Source of the DNA: Treponema sp.
GTDB lineage: Bacteria > Spirochaetota > Spirochaetia > Treponematales > Breznakiellaceae
Assembly: GCA_031275035.1 (NCBI GenBank)
Contig: JAISPH010000131.1
Span: forward strand, 1-10,117
Reading direction: 5' to 3'
DNA: 10,117 nucleotides
The translations under genes were made by a program, and so were the position numbers. The notes below the pieces were generated by a model. That model did no database searches. It saw nothing but the letters and a program-made list of their open reading frames with translations, and was not told the origin of the DNA. Positions 1 to 6,749 of this stretch are shown here, piece after piece. Numbering within the stretch: position 1 is the stretch's first letter; every line of letters begins with the position of its first letter.

Positions 1-32
1 ATAAAACCGCATAAGAACTTGCGACTCACAAG

Positions 33-48
33 TTAGTATATATACTAA
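33..48. promoter_or_regulatory. Perfect 16-bp palindrome, possible operator
   Basis: The sequence TTAGTATATATACTAA is its own reverse complement. It lies in AT-rich intergenic DNA about 285 bp upstream of the permease start. Perfect palindromes of this size are typical binding sites for dimeric repressors. The GT-N6-AC core loosely recalls GntR-type sites, but the spacing differs from the usual consensus, so no regulator family is assigned. An AT-only palindrome can also arise by chance. Confidence 0.3.
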
Positions 49-71
49 ATTAATCGGAACAAATCTGTGCT

Positions 72-108
72 TTATACCATATACGGCATAAAAAATACCT
101 AATATAAT
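72..108 (+). promoter_or_regulatory. Candidate promoter with overlapping inverted repeat
   Basis: A perfect -10 hexamer TATAAT is at 103-108. No good -35 hexamer is at the expected distance. Instead the inverted repeat TTATACC-N6-GGCATAA (72-91, one mismatch) covers the -35 zone, which fits a site for an activator or repressor. Transcription would begin near 115, giving a leader of over 200 nt ahead of the permease gene. This is based on sequence pattern only; AT-rich DNA often yields -10 matches by chance. Confidence 0.35.
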
Positions 109-112
109 AAGA

Positions 113-141
113 CTTTCCCAAAACTTCAGTTTTTGGGAAAG
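113..141. repeat. Palindromic stem-loop element, copy A
   Basis: Bases 113-124 pair with 129-141 around a TTCA loop, with one bulged T at 130. The core CCAAAACTTCAGTTTTTG (118-135) recurs exactly at 6759-6776 in another intergenic region, with the same loop and the same bulge. Two identical cores about 6.6 kb apart in non-coding DNA suggest a dispersed palindromic element similar in kind to REP sequences. A terminator for an upstream gene is an alternative, but the run of T lies within the stem. Confidence 0.6.
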
Positions 142-158
142 CAACCTTGGATTTATGG

Positions 159-186
159 GAAAAAATGGGCTTCAGACCATTTTTTC
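159..186. repeat. Stem-loop with 10-bp perfect stem
   Basis: GAAAAAATGG (159-168) pairs perfectly with CCATTTTTTC (177-186) around an 8-nt loop. It lies between two other hairpins in the permease leader. Its right arm has a run of six T, so it could act as a terminator or attenuator if transcription starts upstream. It does not share the core of the neighbouring elements. Confidence 0.45.
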
Positions 187-187
187 A

Positions 188-228
188 AGAGCCTTCCACA
201 AAACCAACCGGGTTTTGGGAAAGGCTCT
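188..228. repeat. Long stem-loop, diverged palindromic element
   Basis: Bases 188-205 pair with 211-228 in a stem of about 17 bp, with small bulges at 198 and 220 and a short loop. The right arm, read on the - strand, contains TTTCCCAAAAC, which is also the left arm of the stem-loop at 113-141. The flanks AGAGCC/GGCTCT resemble the GAGGCT/AGCCTC arms of the element at 6750-6786. It is probably a diverged member of the same family. Confidence 0.5.
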
Positions 229-321
229 AATTTAAGCCTGCTGAGGGAGCCGGTTTTAGAATCCGCCCATTGTCCCGAATGGACAGGACGGGGTTTGACG
301 AACGGGCTGTATACTATTTTT

Positions 322-328
322 GAGGAGG
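322..328 (+). promoter_or_regulatory. Ribosome binding site that fixes the permease start
   Basis: GAGGAGG lies 5 nt before the ATG at 334. It decides against an in-frame TTG at 133, which would add 67 residues of non-membrane sequence translated from the stem-loop region. Confidence 0.8.
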
Positions 329-333
329 CCGCT

Positions 334-1725
334 ATGTCGGGTTTTGGACTTATTGTGATTTTTGTTGTCGCCATTGTCGTAATGATCCTCGCCATTTCAA
401 AATTTAAAATTCACCCCTTTCTGTCGATTATGACGGTATCGCTCCTTTTTGGCTTGGCTGCCGGTATCCCCCTGGTAAACGTCCAGGATGCGAACGGAAA
501 TACGATTCAGGGTATTGCCAACGTTATCGGGGCGGGCTTTTCCGGGACTTTTACCAGTATCGGTATCGTCATCATCCTGGGGGCCCTGATCGGCACGATT
601 CTGGAGGCAACCGGGGCGGCCTTTAAGCTGGCGGATATGGTGATCGGGCTGGTCGGGTCGAAACGTCCGGTTCTGGCCGTACAGCTTATGGGCTGGGTGG
701 TTTCCATCCCCGTGTTCTGCGATTCCGGTTTTGTCATCCTCGATCCTATCCGCAAGGCACTGGTCAAACGGACCAGAATAAGCAGCGTGGCCATGACGGT
801 GGCCCTGTCCACCGGCCTCTATGCGTCCCATGTGTTTATTCCCCCAACGCCGGGACCGATAGCCGCCGCCAATACCCTGGGAGTGGGAAACAATTTGCTC
901 CTCGTCATGGGCCTGGGGCTTCTGGTCTCTATTCCCGCCTTGATTGGCGCCATTTTATACAGCCAGTATATCGGCGGCAAGGTAAAATCTTCGGAGGACG
1001 TCGATATCGACGGAGCCGCCCAATCCTATGAGGAATTAGTGGCCGCCTACGGCAACCTTCCCAACGGCGGGGCCTCCCTGGCGCCTATCGTTGTCCCCAT
1101 CATCCTCATGGCCTTGGGTTCTATTGCCTCCATGGCAAAATGGACCGGGTTCTTGTTCCAAATCTGCAGCTTCCTGGGAACCCCGATCATCGCTCTGGCC
1201 GTGGGCGTCCTCTTTGCGATCTGGCAGCTTGGAATAGTCAAAAAACTTGACCGGTTCTATGAGATAACCAATGAAACGCTGAAGGTCGTCGGACCGATCC
1301 TTTTCATCACCGCCGCGGGGGGTGTTCTGGGCCGGGTTATCTCCTCCACCGGTATCGTCGGATTTATCACCGGCAATTCCCAGACCCTGGCCGTGGTGGG
1401 GATCTTCTTCCCCTTCATCCTTTCGGCGATCTTAAAGACCGCCCAGGGTTCCTCCACCGTGGCCCTTACCACCACCGCCGGGATCGTCGCGCCCCTGCTG
1501 GGAGTGCTGGGACTGGATTCTCCGGCCCGGACCGCTTTGACGGTCATGGCCATCGGTGCGGGGGCGATGACCGTATCCCATGCCAACGACTCCTATTTCT
1601 GGGTCGTTACCAACTTTGGCGGCATGACGCCGGAGCAGGGCTATAAGGCCCAAACCACCGCGACCCTGATAGAGGGAGTCTGCGGTATGCTGGGGGTCTT
1701 TATCCTCTCTCTGATTCTGCGTTAA
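334..1725 (+). CDS. GntP-family sugar-acid permease
   Basis: This encodes a 463-residue inner-membrane symporter of the gluconate:H+ (GntP) family, at the usual family length. The protein is hydrophobic almost throughout, with a predicted dozen or more membrane segments starting at residues 4-21. Family-type motifs include PVFCDSGFVIL (126-136), HVFIPPTPGP (166-175), GSSTVAL (372-378) and SHANDSYFWVV (415-425). The one clearly hydrophilic stretch, around 215-245, is probably a central loop. The start at 334 is chosen for its strong ribosome binding site. The next gene, 24 nt downstream on the same strand, is a glycerate kinase, so the likely substrate is glycerate or a closely related hydroxy-acid rather than gluconate. 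That is inference from context; GntP members cannot be assigned a substrate from sequence alone. The leader contains several stem-loops and possible operators. Confidence 0.9.
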   Translation: MSGFGLIVIFVVAIVVMILAISKFKIHPFLSIMTVSLLFGLAAGIPLVNVQDANGNTIQGIANVIGAGFSGTFTSIGIVIILGALIGTILEATGAAFKLADMVIGLVGSKRPVLAVQLMGWVVSIPVFCDSGFVILDPIRKALVKRTRISSVAMTVALSTGLYASHVFIPPTPGPIAAANTLGVGNNLLLVMGLGLLVSIPALIGAILYSQYIGGKVKSSEDVDIDGAAQSYEELVAAYGNLPNGGASLAPIVVPIILMALGSIASMAKWTGFLFQICSFLGTPIIALAVGVLFAIWQLGIVKKLDRFYEITNETLKVVGPILFITAAGGVLGRVISSTGIVGFITGNSQTLAVVGIFFPFILSAILKTAQGSSTVALTTTAGIVAPLLGVLGLDSPARTALTVMAIGAGAMTVSHANDSYFWVVTNFGGMTPEQGYKAQTTATLIEGVCGMLGVFILSLILR

Positions 1726-1749
1726 CGGCAGCGACGGAGAAGCGCTTCC

Positions 1750-2883
1750 ATGAAGAAGATCATCGTAATCCCTGATTCTTTTAAGGGCACCATGAGTTCC
1801 CAGGAAATTTGTTCGATCATGGAAGAACAGATCCGCCGGTATTACCCCGGGGCGGAACTGATCGCTATTCCCGTGGCCGATGGCGGAGAGGGAAGTGTCG
1901 ATGCCTTTCTGGCGGCGGCGGGAGGCGAAAAGATCACCATTCCGGCTAAGGGCCCCTATATGGAAGATATCCGGGGATTTTACGGCCTCATCAACGGGGG
2001 CGGCACCGCGGTGATCGAAATGGCCGCCTGCGCCGGACTGCCCCTGGCGGGGGAGCGGCTCCAGGCGGATAAGACCACCACCTACGGGGTGGGGCAGTTG
2101 ATCCTGGACGCGGCGAAGCGGGGCTGCAAAAAGATAGTGGTCGGCCTTGGGGGGAGCGCCACCAATGATTTCGGTACCGGAGCCGCCGCTGCCGCGGGGG
2201 TCCGTTTTTTTGACCGGGACGGCAGGGAATTTATTCCCCGGGGGGGGACCCTCTCCCGGATTGGGAGGATCGACCGTTCCGGGTTGCCGCCGGAACTGGT
2301 ATCCGCGGAGATCATCTCCATGTGCGATATTGATAACCCCCTCTACGGCCCCAGCGGCGCCGCTTTTGTCTTTGGCCCCCAGAAGGGCGCCGACACCGCC
2401 ATGGTGGAATTCCTGGACCGGGAACTCCGCGCCGTATCACAGACCGTAATCCGGCAGCTGGGGATCGATGTTTCCGCGATTCCCGGCGCGGGGGCCGCCG
2501 GAGGAATGGGGGGGGGCATGGTCGCCTTTTTCGGGTCCCGGCTGCAGATGGGGATTGAGACCGTGCTGGATACGGTGAATTTTGACCGGCTGCTGCCGGG
2601 AACCGACCTGGTCCTTACCGGCGAAGGGAAGATCGATTCCCAGAGCCTGCGGGGCAAGGTGGTGATCGGCGTGGCCCGGCGGGCGAAAAAGCAGGGGGTT
2701 CCGGTAATCGCCGTTGTGGGGGACATCGGGGATGCTATTGAAGGGGCCTATGACGAGGGGGTCCGGGCGATTTTTAGCATCAACCGCCGGGCAATCCCCT
2801 TTCAGGAAGCCCGTACCCGCTGCAAAAGGGACCTCGCCCTCACCATGGATAACCTCCTGCGGTTCTTAACCGGTTTCCGCTGA
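1750..2883 (+). CDS. Glycerate 2-kinase, class II (GlxK/GarK family)
   Basis: This encodes a 377-residue cytoplasmic kinase that transfers phosphate from ATP to D-glycerate, normally giving 2-phosphoglycerate, which enters lower glycolysis. The family signature runs the full length: IPDSFKGTMSS (7-17), PVADGGEGSVDAF (41-53), VGLGGSATNDFGTGAAAA (131-148), CDIDNPLYGPSGAAFVFGPQKGA (192-214, quoted in part as the nucleotide/substrate loop), GAGAAGGMGGGM (246-257) and LTGEGKIDSQSLRGK (289-303). No expected residue appears to be missing and the length is normal. GGAGA lies 9 nt before the ATG. The gene follows the permease by 24 nt and is almost certainly co-transcribed with it, making a compact uptake-and-activation unit. 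It ends only 23 nt from the convergent histidine kinase gene. The symbols glxK and garK are both used for this family and I cannot choose between them. Confidence 0.95.
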   Translation: MKKIIVIPDSFKGTMSSQEICSIMEEQIRRYYPGAELIAIPVADGGEGSVDAFLAAAGGEKITIPAKGPYMEDIRGFYGLINGGGTAVIEMAACAGLPLAGERLQADKTTTYGVGQLILDAAKRGCKKIVVGLGGSATNDFGTGAAAAAGVRFFDRDGREFIPRGGTLSRIGRIDRSGLPPELVSAEIISMCDIDNPLYGPSGAAFVFGPQKGADTAMVEFLDRELRAVSQTVIRQLGIDVSAIPGAGAAGGMGGGMVAFFGSRLQMGIETVLDTVNFDRLLPGTDLVLTGEGKIDSQSLRGKVVIGVARRAKKQGVPVIAVVGDIGDAIEGAYDEGVRAIFSINRRAIPFQEARTRCKRDLALTMDNLLRFLTGFR

Positions 2884-2906
2884 GGGGTATTCCTGCCCGG
2901 CCGGCC

Positions 2907-4247
2907 CTATGCCGGGAGCGGGATGGTAATGGTAAAACAGGTTTCGCAGGCATTGGCCGCGCTGTTTTGTTCTGACGTAACCGTTATTGACCAGCCGTGG
3001 GAAGCGACGACCCATTTCACGATTGATAAACCCAGCCCCATGCCTTCTTCCCGGCGGGATGAACTGCCCCGGTAGAACGCTTCAAAGACGTGGGGCAGAT
3101 CGGCTTTGCTGATGCCGGGGCCGTTGTCGCTTATGGTTACGCGGATTGCCTTTTCCGCTGCCGTCGCGCCAAGCCGGACGGTGGTTCCGTCGGGGGTATA
3201 GCGGATGGCGTTGTTGACGAGATTTTCAAGGGCCCGGACCGTAAGGCGTTCATCCAGGGGGACGTAAAGATAAGGGGGCAGGGTGATGTCTATTACCGTA
3301 TGGTGGCGGAATAATTCCGCGTCCAGGCTGATCCGCCGGGCAAAATTCTTTAAGAATTCACCGATGTTTACTTTTTGCAGGCGGCTCCTCCATTCTCCGG
3401 TATTCATCCTGACAAATTCAAGCAGATCGTTTATCATGCCTTCAAGCTGATCCGCCTTTGAGATGATAATATCCATAGCGTTAATGCGGGAAACCGGGTC
3501 GCCGGTAACGCCGTCTTTAAGCGCCTCAGTATAACCCCGCATCAGGGCCAGCGGGGTCTTGAGGTCATGGGTAACGCCCATAATGAAGCGGGAGCGGCGG
3601 TTTTCTTCTTCTTTCAGGGCGGATCGCATTTGATTTAACGAAGCGGTCAGGGAGGTAATTTCGTTACTCCCCCCCACGTCCACCTGTAAGTCCAGGTCTC
3701 CTGAGGCTATCCGCTTGGTAGCGTCTTCAAGGACCAGCACCGACTTCGTGATGGAACGGGCGATGAACAGGGACATGGAGATCGCGAATATCACGAGGGC
3801 GCTGAACAGCACGATGGTACCCATCATGGGGGGCGGCCGCGGCTTGTCCCGCAAATGACGGCGGATAAGAATATACTCATGGCCCTGAAGCCAGCTAGGG
3901 GATTCAAAGGTGTATCCGTATTGGCTGTTTTCCGCCGCCAGGAGGGAAAATATTTCTTCCCGTGTTCCCCGGGCGCCGGTTTTGAAATCGGGAATAGTGG
4001 AGTAGAGTACCAAAAGGTCGCCGCGGAAAACGGCGAAATCCGCGTTGTTCCTTGCGATGAAGCGCGATATGGTTTCCCAGTCCTGGCGGCTGATATACTC
4101 TCCGAGCATATCAGCATCATAAACCGGAATTTCCTCCTGTTCTTTTCTTTGACGGAAATTGTGAAACAGTATCTGCAGCATGATGGACAGGATGGGAACA
4201 ATGATAATACCGGTTATCAGGAGGCGGAACTGGGTTTTGATTTTCAT
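2907..4247 (-). CDS. Membrane sensor histidine kinase
   Basis: This encodes a 446-residue two-component sensor kinase in the inner membrane. Domains in order: membrane segment 1 (about 8-28), an extracytoplasmic sensor of about 110 residues (30-140) that I do not recognise, membrane segment 2 (143-163), a HAMP linker (164-216), the dimerisation/phospho-acceptor domain with the H-box HDLKTPL (phosphorylated His227), and a HATPase domain. The HATPase shows the N-box ENLVNNAIRYTP (341-352), G1 box DNGPGI (374-379), F-box FEAFYRG (388-394) and G2 box GMGLGL (402-407). All catalytic motifs are intact. The start ATG overlaps the stop of the response regulator gene as ATGA, so the two are translationally coupled partners. 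The sensor sequence RDKPRPPP just before segment 2 is proline-rich. The signal it detects cannot be read from sequence; nearby efflux genes suggest a membrane-active or toxic compound, which is inference. Confidence 0.95.
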   Translation of the reverse strand: MKIKTQFRLLITGIIIVPILSIMLQILFHNFRQRKEQEEIPVYDADMLGEYISRQDWETISRFIARNNADFAVFRGDLLVLYSTIPDFKTGARGTREEIFSLLAAENSQYGYTFESPSWLQGHEYILIRRHLRDKPRPPPMMGTIVLFSALVIFAISMSLFIARSITKSVLVLEDATKRIASGDLDLQVDVGGSNEITSLTASLNQMRSALKEEENRRSRFIMGVTHDLKTPLALMRGYTEALKDGVTGDPVSRINAMDIIISKADQLEGMINDLLEFVRMNTGEWRSRLQKVNIGEFLKNFARRISLDAELFRHHTVIDITLPPYLYVPLDERLTVRALENLVNNAIRYTPDGTTVRLGATAAEKAIRVTISDNGPGISKADLPHVFEAFYRGSSSRREEGMGLGLSIVKWVVASHGWSITVTSEQNSAANACETCFTITIPLPA

Positions 4248-4945
4248 GGCGCCCTGTCGTCCGGTCCGTTAAAACGGTAGCCCATGCCAAAGACGGTTTC
4301 TATATAAACCGGATTGGCCGGATCCTCTTCGATTTTTTTCCGCAGTCGCTGTATATAGACAGCCACGGTGGTGAGATCCCCGTAAGGATTATTCCAGACG
4401 CCGGAATAGATGGTTTCGGGGTTAAGGGTTTTTCCCGCGTGCTCGGTAAGATAGGCCAGACAGCCGTATTCTTTGTTGGATAGGGGGATGCGCAGTTCAG
4501 CCTTTTTAAGGATACAGGCGTCATAATCGAGGACAAAGGGACCAAAACGGCAAAGCCGCCTCGGCTCTTTTTCTTCATAGTCCCGGACCCGGCGGAAAAG
4601 CGCCCTGACCCTGGCGGCCAATACCTTGGGCGAAAAAGGCTTGGTAACAAATTCGTCGGCCCCTCCGCTCAGGCCGCTTATGAGATCTTCGTCGCTGTCC
4701 CGGGCGGAAACAATGAGTACCGGCACGCTGTTTCCGGGCCGGATCTTCTGGAGGAATTCAAAGCCGTCCATGCCGGGAAGATTAATGTCCAGAATGATAA
4801 GTTCCGGGCTCCATTTTTCTATGAGGGCAAATCCGTCTTCGGCGCTTTTTACCGCGCGGATTTCAAAGCCTTCCCTGTTCAGGTAGAGCGTCATGAGATC
4901 GGCTAACTCTTTTACATCTTCGATGATGAGGATTTTTCCCTGCAT
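4244..4945 (-). CDS. OmpR-family response regulator
   Basis: This encodes a 233-residue DNA-binding response regulator. The receiver domain (4-118) has the acidic pair Glu9-Asp10, phospho-acceptor Asp53 in LIILDINLPG, Ser80 in the switch position and Lys102 in TKPF. A winged-helix effector domain (about 132-226) carries the usual recognition-helix region and C-terminal hairpin (YIQRLRKKIEEDP, GMGYRF). The start at 4945 gives a normal receiver N-terminus (MQGKILIIED). An in-frame TTG at 5014 would add 23 residues rich in Phe, Trp and Leu, unlike family members, and would run into the duplicated control block. The ribosome binding site is weak (GGA about 7-9 nt upstream). It precedes and overlaps its kinase gene, and is divergent from the efflux channel gene across 134 nt, the classic layout for a local regulator. 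Confidence 0.93.
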   Translation of the reverse strand: MQGKILIIEDVKELADLMTLYLNREGFEIRAVKSAEDGFALIEKWSPELIILDINLPGMDGFEFLQKIRPGNSVPVLIVSARDSDEDLISGLSGGADEFVTKPFSPKVLAARVRALFRRVRDYEEKEPRRLCRFGPFVLDYDACILKKAELRIPLSNKEYGCLAYLTEHAGKTLNPETIYSGVWNNPYGDLTTVAVYIQRLRKKIEEDPANPVYIETVFGMGYRFNGPDDRAP

Positions 4946-4962
4946 ACCGCGTCCAATGAAAA

Positions 4963-4992
4963 AGTATAACCAAAACCAGGATTGATCCGCAA
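4963..4992 (-). promoter_or_regulatory. Candidate promoter of the two-component genes
   Basis: Read on the - strand, TTGCGG (4992-4987) and TATACT (4968-4963) are separated by 18 nt. The -10 matches the consensus at five of six positions, the -35 only at its TTG. The start of transcription would lie near 4956, leaving a short leader before the ATG at 4945. The duplicated block at 5006-5106 sits directly upstream of this promoter, where an activator or autoregulator would bind. Confidence 0.4.
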
Positions 4993-5005
4993 GGCAAAAA
5001 AATAA

Positions 5006-5106
5006 ATATAACAAAAAATTATGAATTGTTTATCCCCTGTTAATGGCTTTTTTTTGGTGAACCCCTTATTTTTTCATCTATGAAAAGAAAGCATCTTCTT
5101 TGCGTG
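5006..5106 (+). repeat. Duplicated control block, copy 1 (before the channel gene)
   Basis: This block spans the divergent intergenic region and the first codons of the channel gene. It matches 6788-6889 at a constant offset of 1782 nt, without a gap, from the left edge to the ATG. The longest shared stretch is TTTATCCCCTGTTAATGGC (5029-5047), ending 33 nt before the ATG in both copies. The left part shares ATATAACAAAAAATTAT (5006-5022). In this copy only, ATAACAA and TTGTTTAT (5008-5033) form an imperfect inverted repeat. It likely contains the promoter and a regulator site for the channel gene. Confidence 0.85.
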
Positions 5107-6354
5107 ATCCTTATGGTCCTTTGTTTTGCCGGGGCTCAGGGGCAGGACATCATGCCTGCGGCCCTGACCGTTGATGAAGCGGTAGCGATTGCAATAGAAA
5201 AAAACATCAGCCTCAAGCTGAGTACGCTGGAAACCGCCGGGAAAAAGAGAGCCGGCGACCGATCCTGGAATACCCTGCTCCCCTCCCTGAACGTCTCCGC
5301 GGGGCTCAGTCATCCCAGCTCCCTTACCGGCTTCCTCGCCCCGGAACAGGACCAGTGGACTCCGGGCCTTTCGGTATCCGCCTCCCTCAGCGTATCCACC
5401 GCGGTCATCGAAAACATAAAAAAAGCCAGGGCGGATTATGAGGCGGGGCTTTTAAGCCGCGAAATGGCCAGGCAGGAATTGGAGTTACAGGTACGGAAGC
5501 TTTTCTACCAAATTTTATTGTTACAGGCCAACAAGGAATTGGCTTCTCAGGGCCTTGAGAGCGCCCGGGCCCGGTATGAACAAAGCGCCGCCCTGGCCGA
5601 TGTCGGCCAGGCTTCCCGGCTGGATGAACTATCGGCACGGGTTGATTTGGAAAACCAGCGGCCCCAGGTACGAAGCGCCGAAACCATGTACGAAAACGCC
5701 CTGGATTCCTTTAAGGCGGTTCTGGGTATTGAACAGGAAACCGCATTACAATTACAGGGAAGCCTCGGGGCATACGGGGCCGTTACCGCCGGTGAAAACA
5801 GCGGAGACGGTTCCCTTGAAACGGCGGTATTGCGGCAGGGGATAAAAGTCCTGGAAGCCCAGCGGAAGGCGGCATGGCACGAGGCGTATATACCGAGCCT
5901 GCGGTTTTCCTGGAACGCCAATCCCCTTTACAACAATAAAGCCTGGAACGACAACGGTTCTTTTTCCCTCAGCCTGGGGGTAAACATCGAGAGTTTTTTC
6001 CCCTGGTCCGCAGCCAGGACGCAATTGGACGCCCTGGACGATAGTATTCAATCCTCCCAATTACAACTGGCCGCATCCATACGGAGCCGAGAAGACCGTG
6101 TCAGGCAGTACGAAAGAACGATTAACCAAACCATGGAAACCATAGAAGCCCTCAAGCTGAATGTGGAATTGGCGGAAAGCACCTACGCAATGTACGAGGA
6201 AGCCTACCGGCAGGGGGCCGCGGATTACCAGAGCCTGCGTGACGCCGGAGACAGCTTATTGCAGGCGCAATATCAGGTTCAGCAGGAATACTACAATCTC
6301 ATCGCGGCGGTACTGGACCTGGAGAAAGAATTGAACAGGGCCTTTACGTTTTAG
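5080..6354 (+). CDS. TolC-family outer-membrane efflux channel
   Basis: This encodes a 424-residue outer-membrane factor, shorter than E. coli TolC (about 490 with signal). It should form a trimeric channel for the adaptor and RND pump encoded downstream. Residues 1 to about 20 form a Sec signal peptide (Lys/Arg start, hydrophobic core LLCVILMVLCFAG, cleavage probably near AQG). The mature part begins with LTVDEAVAIAIEKN, typical of the first helix of outer-membrane efflux proteins. Two repeats of long amphipathic, Gln/Glu/Ala-rich helices follow (about 95-205 and 325-420), separated by beta-strand segments (LLPSLNVSAGLS at 66-77, and PSLRFSWNANPLY near 271-283). No usable ribosome binding site lies 5-12 nt before the ATG; the region is T-rich. 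The signal peptide supports this start despite that. The partner adaptor lacks the hairpin that usually docks on TolC tips, so this trio may assemble differently from AcrAB-TolC. A besC-like role is inferred. Confidence 0.9.
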   Translation: MKRKHLLCVILMVLCFAGAQGQDIMPAALTVDEAVAIAIEKNISLKLSTLETAGKKRAGDRSWNTLLPSLNVSAGLSHPSSLTGFLAPEQDQWTPGLSVSASLSVSTAVIENIKKARADYEAGLLSREMARQELELQVRKLFYQILLLQANKELASQGLESARARYEQSAALADVGQASRLDELSARVDLENQRPQVRSAETMYENALDSFKAVLGIEQETALQLQGSLGAYGAVTAGENSGDGSLETAVLRQGIKVLEAQRKAAWHEAYIPSLRFSWNANPLYNNKAWNDNGSFSLSLGVNIESFFPWSAARTQLDALDDSIQSSQLQLAASIRSREDRVRQYERTINQTMETIEALKLNVELAESTYAMYEEAYRQGAADYQSLRDAGDSLLQAQYQVQQEYYNLIAAVLDLEKELNRAFTF

Positions 6355-6556
6355 GGAATGAGGTAAAAACTTCGTTCTTTTGAATGGGCGCGCCCTGTTC
6401 GGTCTTCGTTATTTTACGCGGTACCGCTTCAATGGCGAGGCTCGCGCGTTTAAATGTATGAATGGCAGGTTGTTCCGATAAAACCTCCGTGTAAGAGCGC
6501 GGGCCGCGGCAATCCCGCTCAATCCCGGGCCGTATCTGGCTTTGCGGACAGGTCCG
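6355..6556. other. Non-coding or decayed spacer after the channel gene
   Basis: I find no convincing gene, terminator or promoter here. It contains the 10-bp palindrome GGGCGCGCCC (6386-6395) and GC-rich DNA with no T-tract hairpin. On the - strand one frame stays open for about 70 codons after the stop at 6557. It reads KRASLAIEAVPRKITKTEQ and similar sequence, but has no ATG and no recognisable family, so it may be relict coding or repeat DNA. Confidence 0.4.
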
Positions 6557-6740
6557 TCAAAGAGGGGCTTTTTCCCGGCAGTATTCGCCCGCGATGAATT
6601 CGGTGTTCCCGTACCGCAATGAGGGAAGGGGGCTCCGGTATTGCCCGGTAAGTGTTGGATTCAAGAAATCCCGCATAGACCTCATCAATGGCGCGGTCTT
6701 CCTTTTGGGCAAGCAGGCTTACGGTCCCTTCGATTTTTTC
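6557..6740 (-). pseudogene. Frameshifted remnant of a small gene
   Basis: Read from 6740 downwards on the - strand, the sequence encodes EKIEGTVSLLAQKEDRAI, DEVYAGFLESNTYRAIPE, then needs a one-base frame change near 6565-6625 (around the run of C/T at 6565-6570 relative to the line break, or 6561-6572; most likely close to 6565). After that it continues in another frame as RYGNTEFIAGEYCREKAPL and a stop at 6557-6559. The two pieces join into one plausible small soluble protein of about 60 residues, helical and charged, whose ending has the look of small antitoxin-like or uncharacterised proteins. The 5' end is also damaged: the nearest ATG in this frame (6749) is followed at once by TGA (6743-6741). 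I infer a dead gene, not an active one. The exact position of the shift cannot be fixed by eye; the region 6601-6572 minus/plus a few codons, near the CCCTTCCCTCATT stretch (about 6573-6561 in reverse numbering of the upstream block, i.e. 6559-6571 from its end), is the most probable. A composite chance reading remains possible. Confidence 0.4.
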
Positions 6741-6749
6741 TCATACCAT

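Noticed and set aside
295..315. TTGACG and TATACT as a promoter close to the permease
   Set aside because: The spacer is 9 nt, far too short for a -35/-10 pair. TATACT alone remains possible but is weak.
133..333. N-terminal extension of the permease from a TTG at 133
   Set aside because: It translates stem-loop DNA, lacks a ribosome binding site, and is unlike GntP N-termini. GAGGAGG before ATG 334 is decisive.
2896..2916. CCCGGC/GCCGGG hairpin between the convergent glycerate kinase and histidine kinase genes
   Set aside because: Only a 6-bp stem with a 9-nt loop, overlapping the kinase stop codon and without a T-tract, so I do not call it a terminator.
4946..5014. Upstream TTG start for the response regulator
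   Set aside because: It adds 23 residues foreign to receiver domains and overlaps the candidate promoter and control block.
6386..6395. GGGCGCGCCC palindrome
   Set aside because: A 10-bp perfect palindrome in GC-rich DNA is not enough evidence for a site, and it has no loop for a hairpin.
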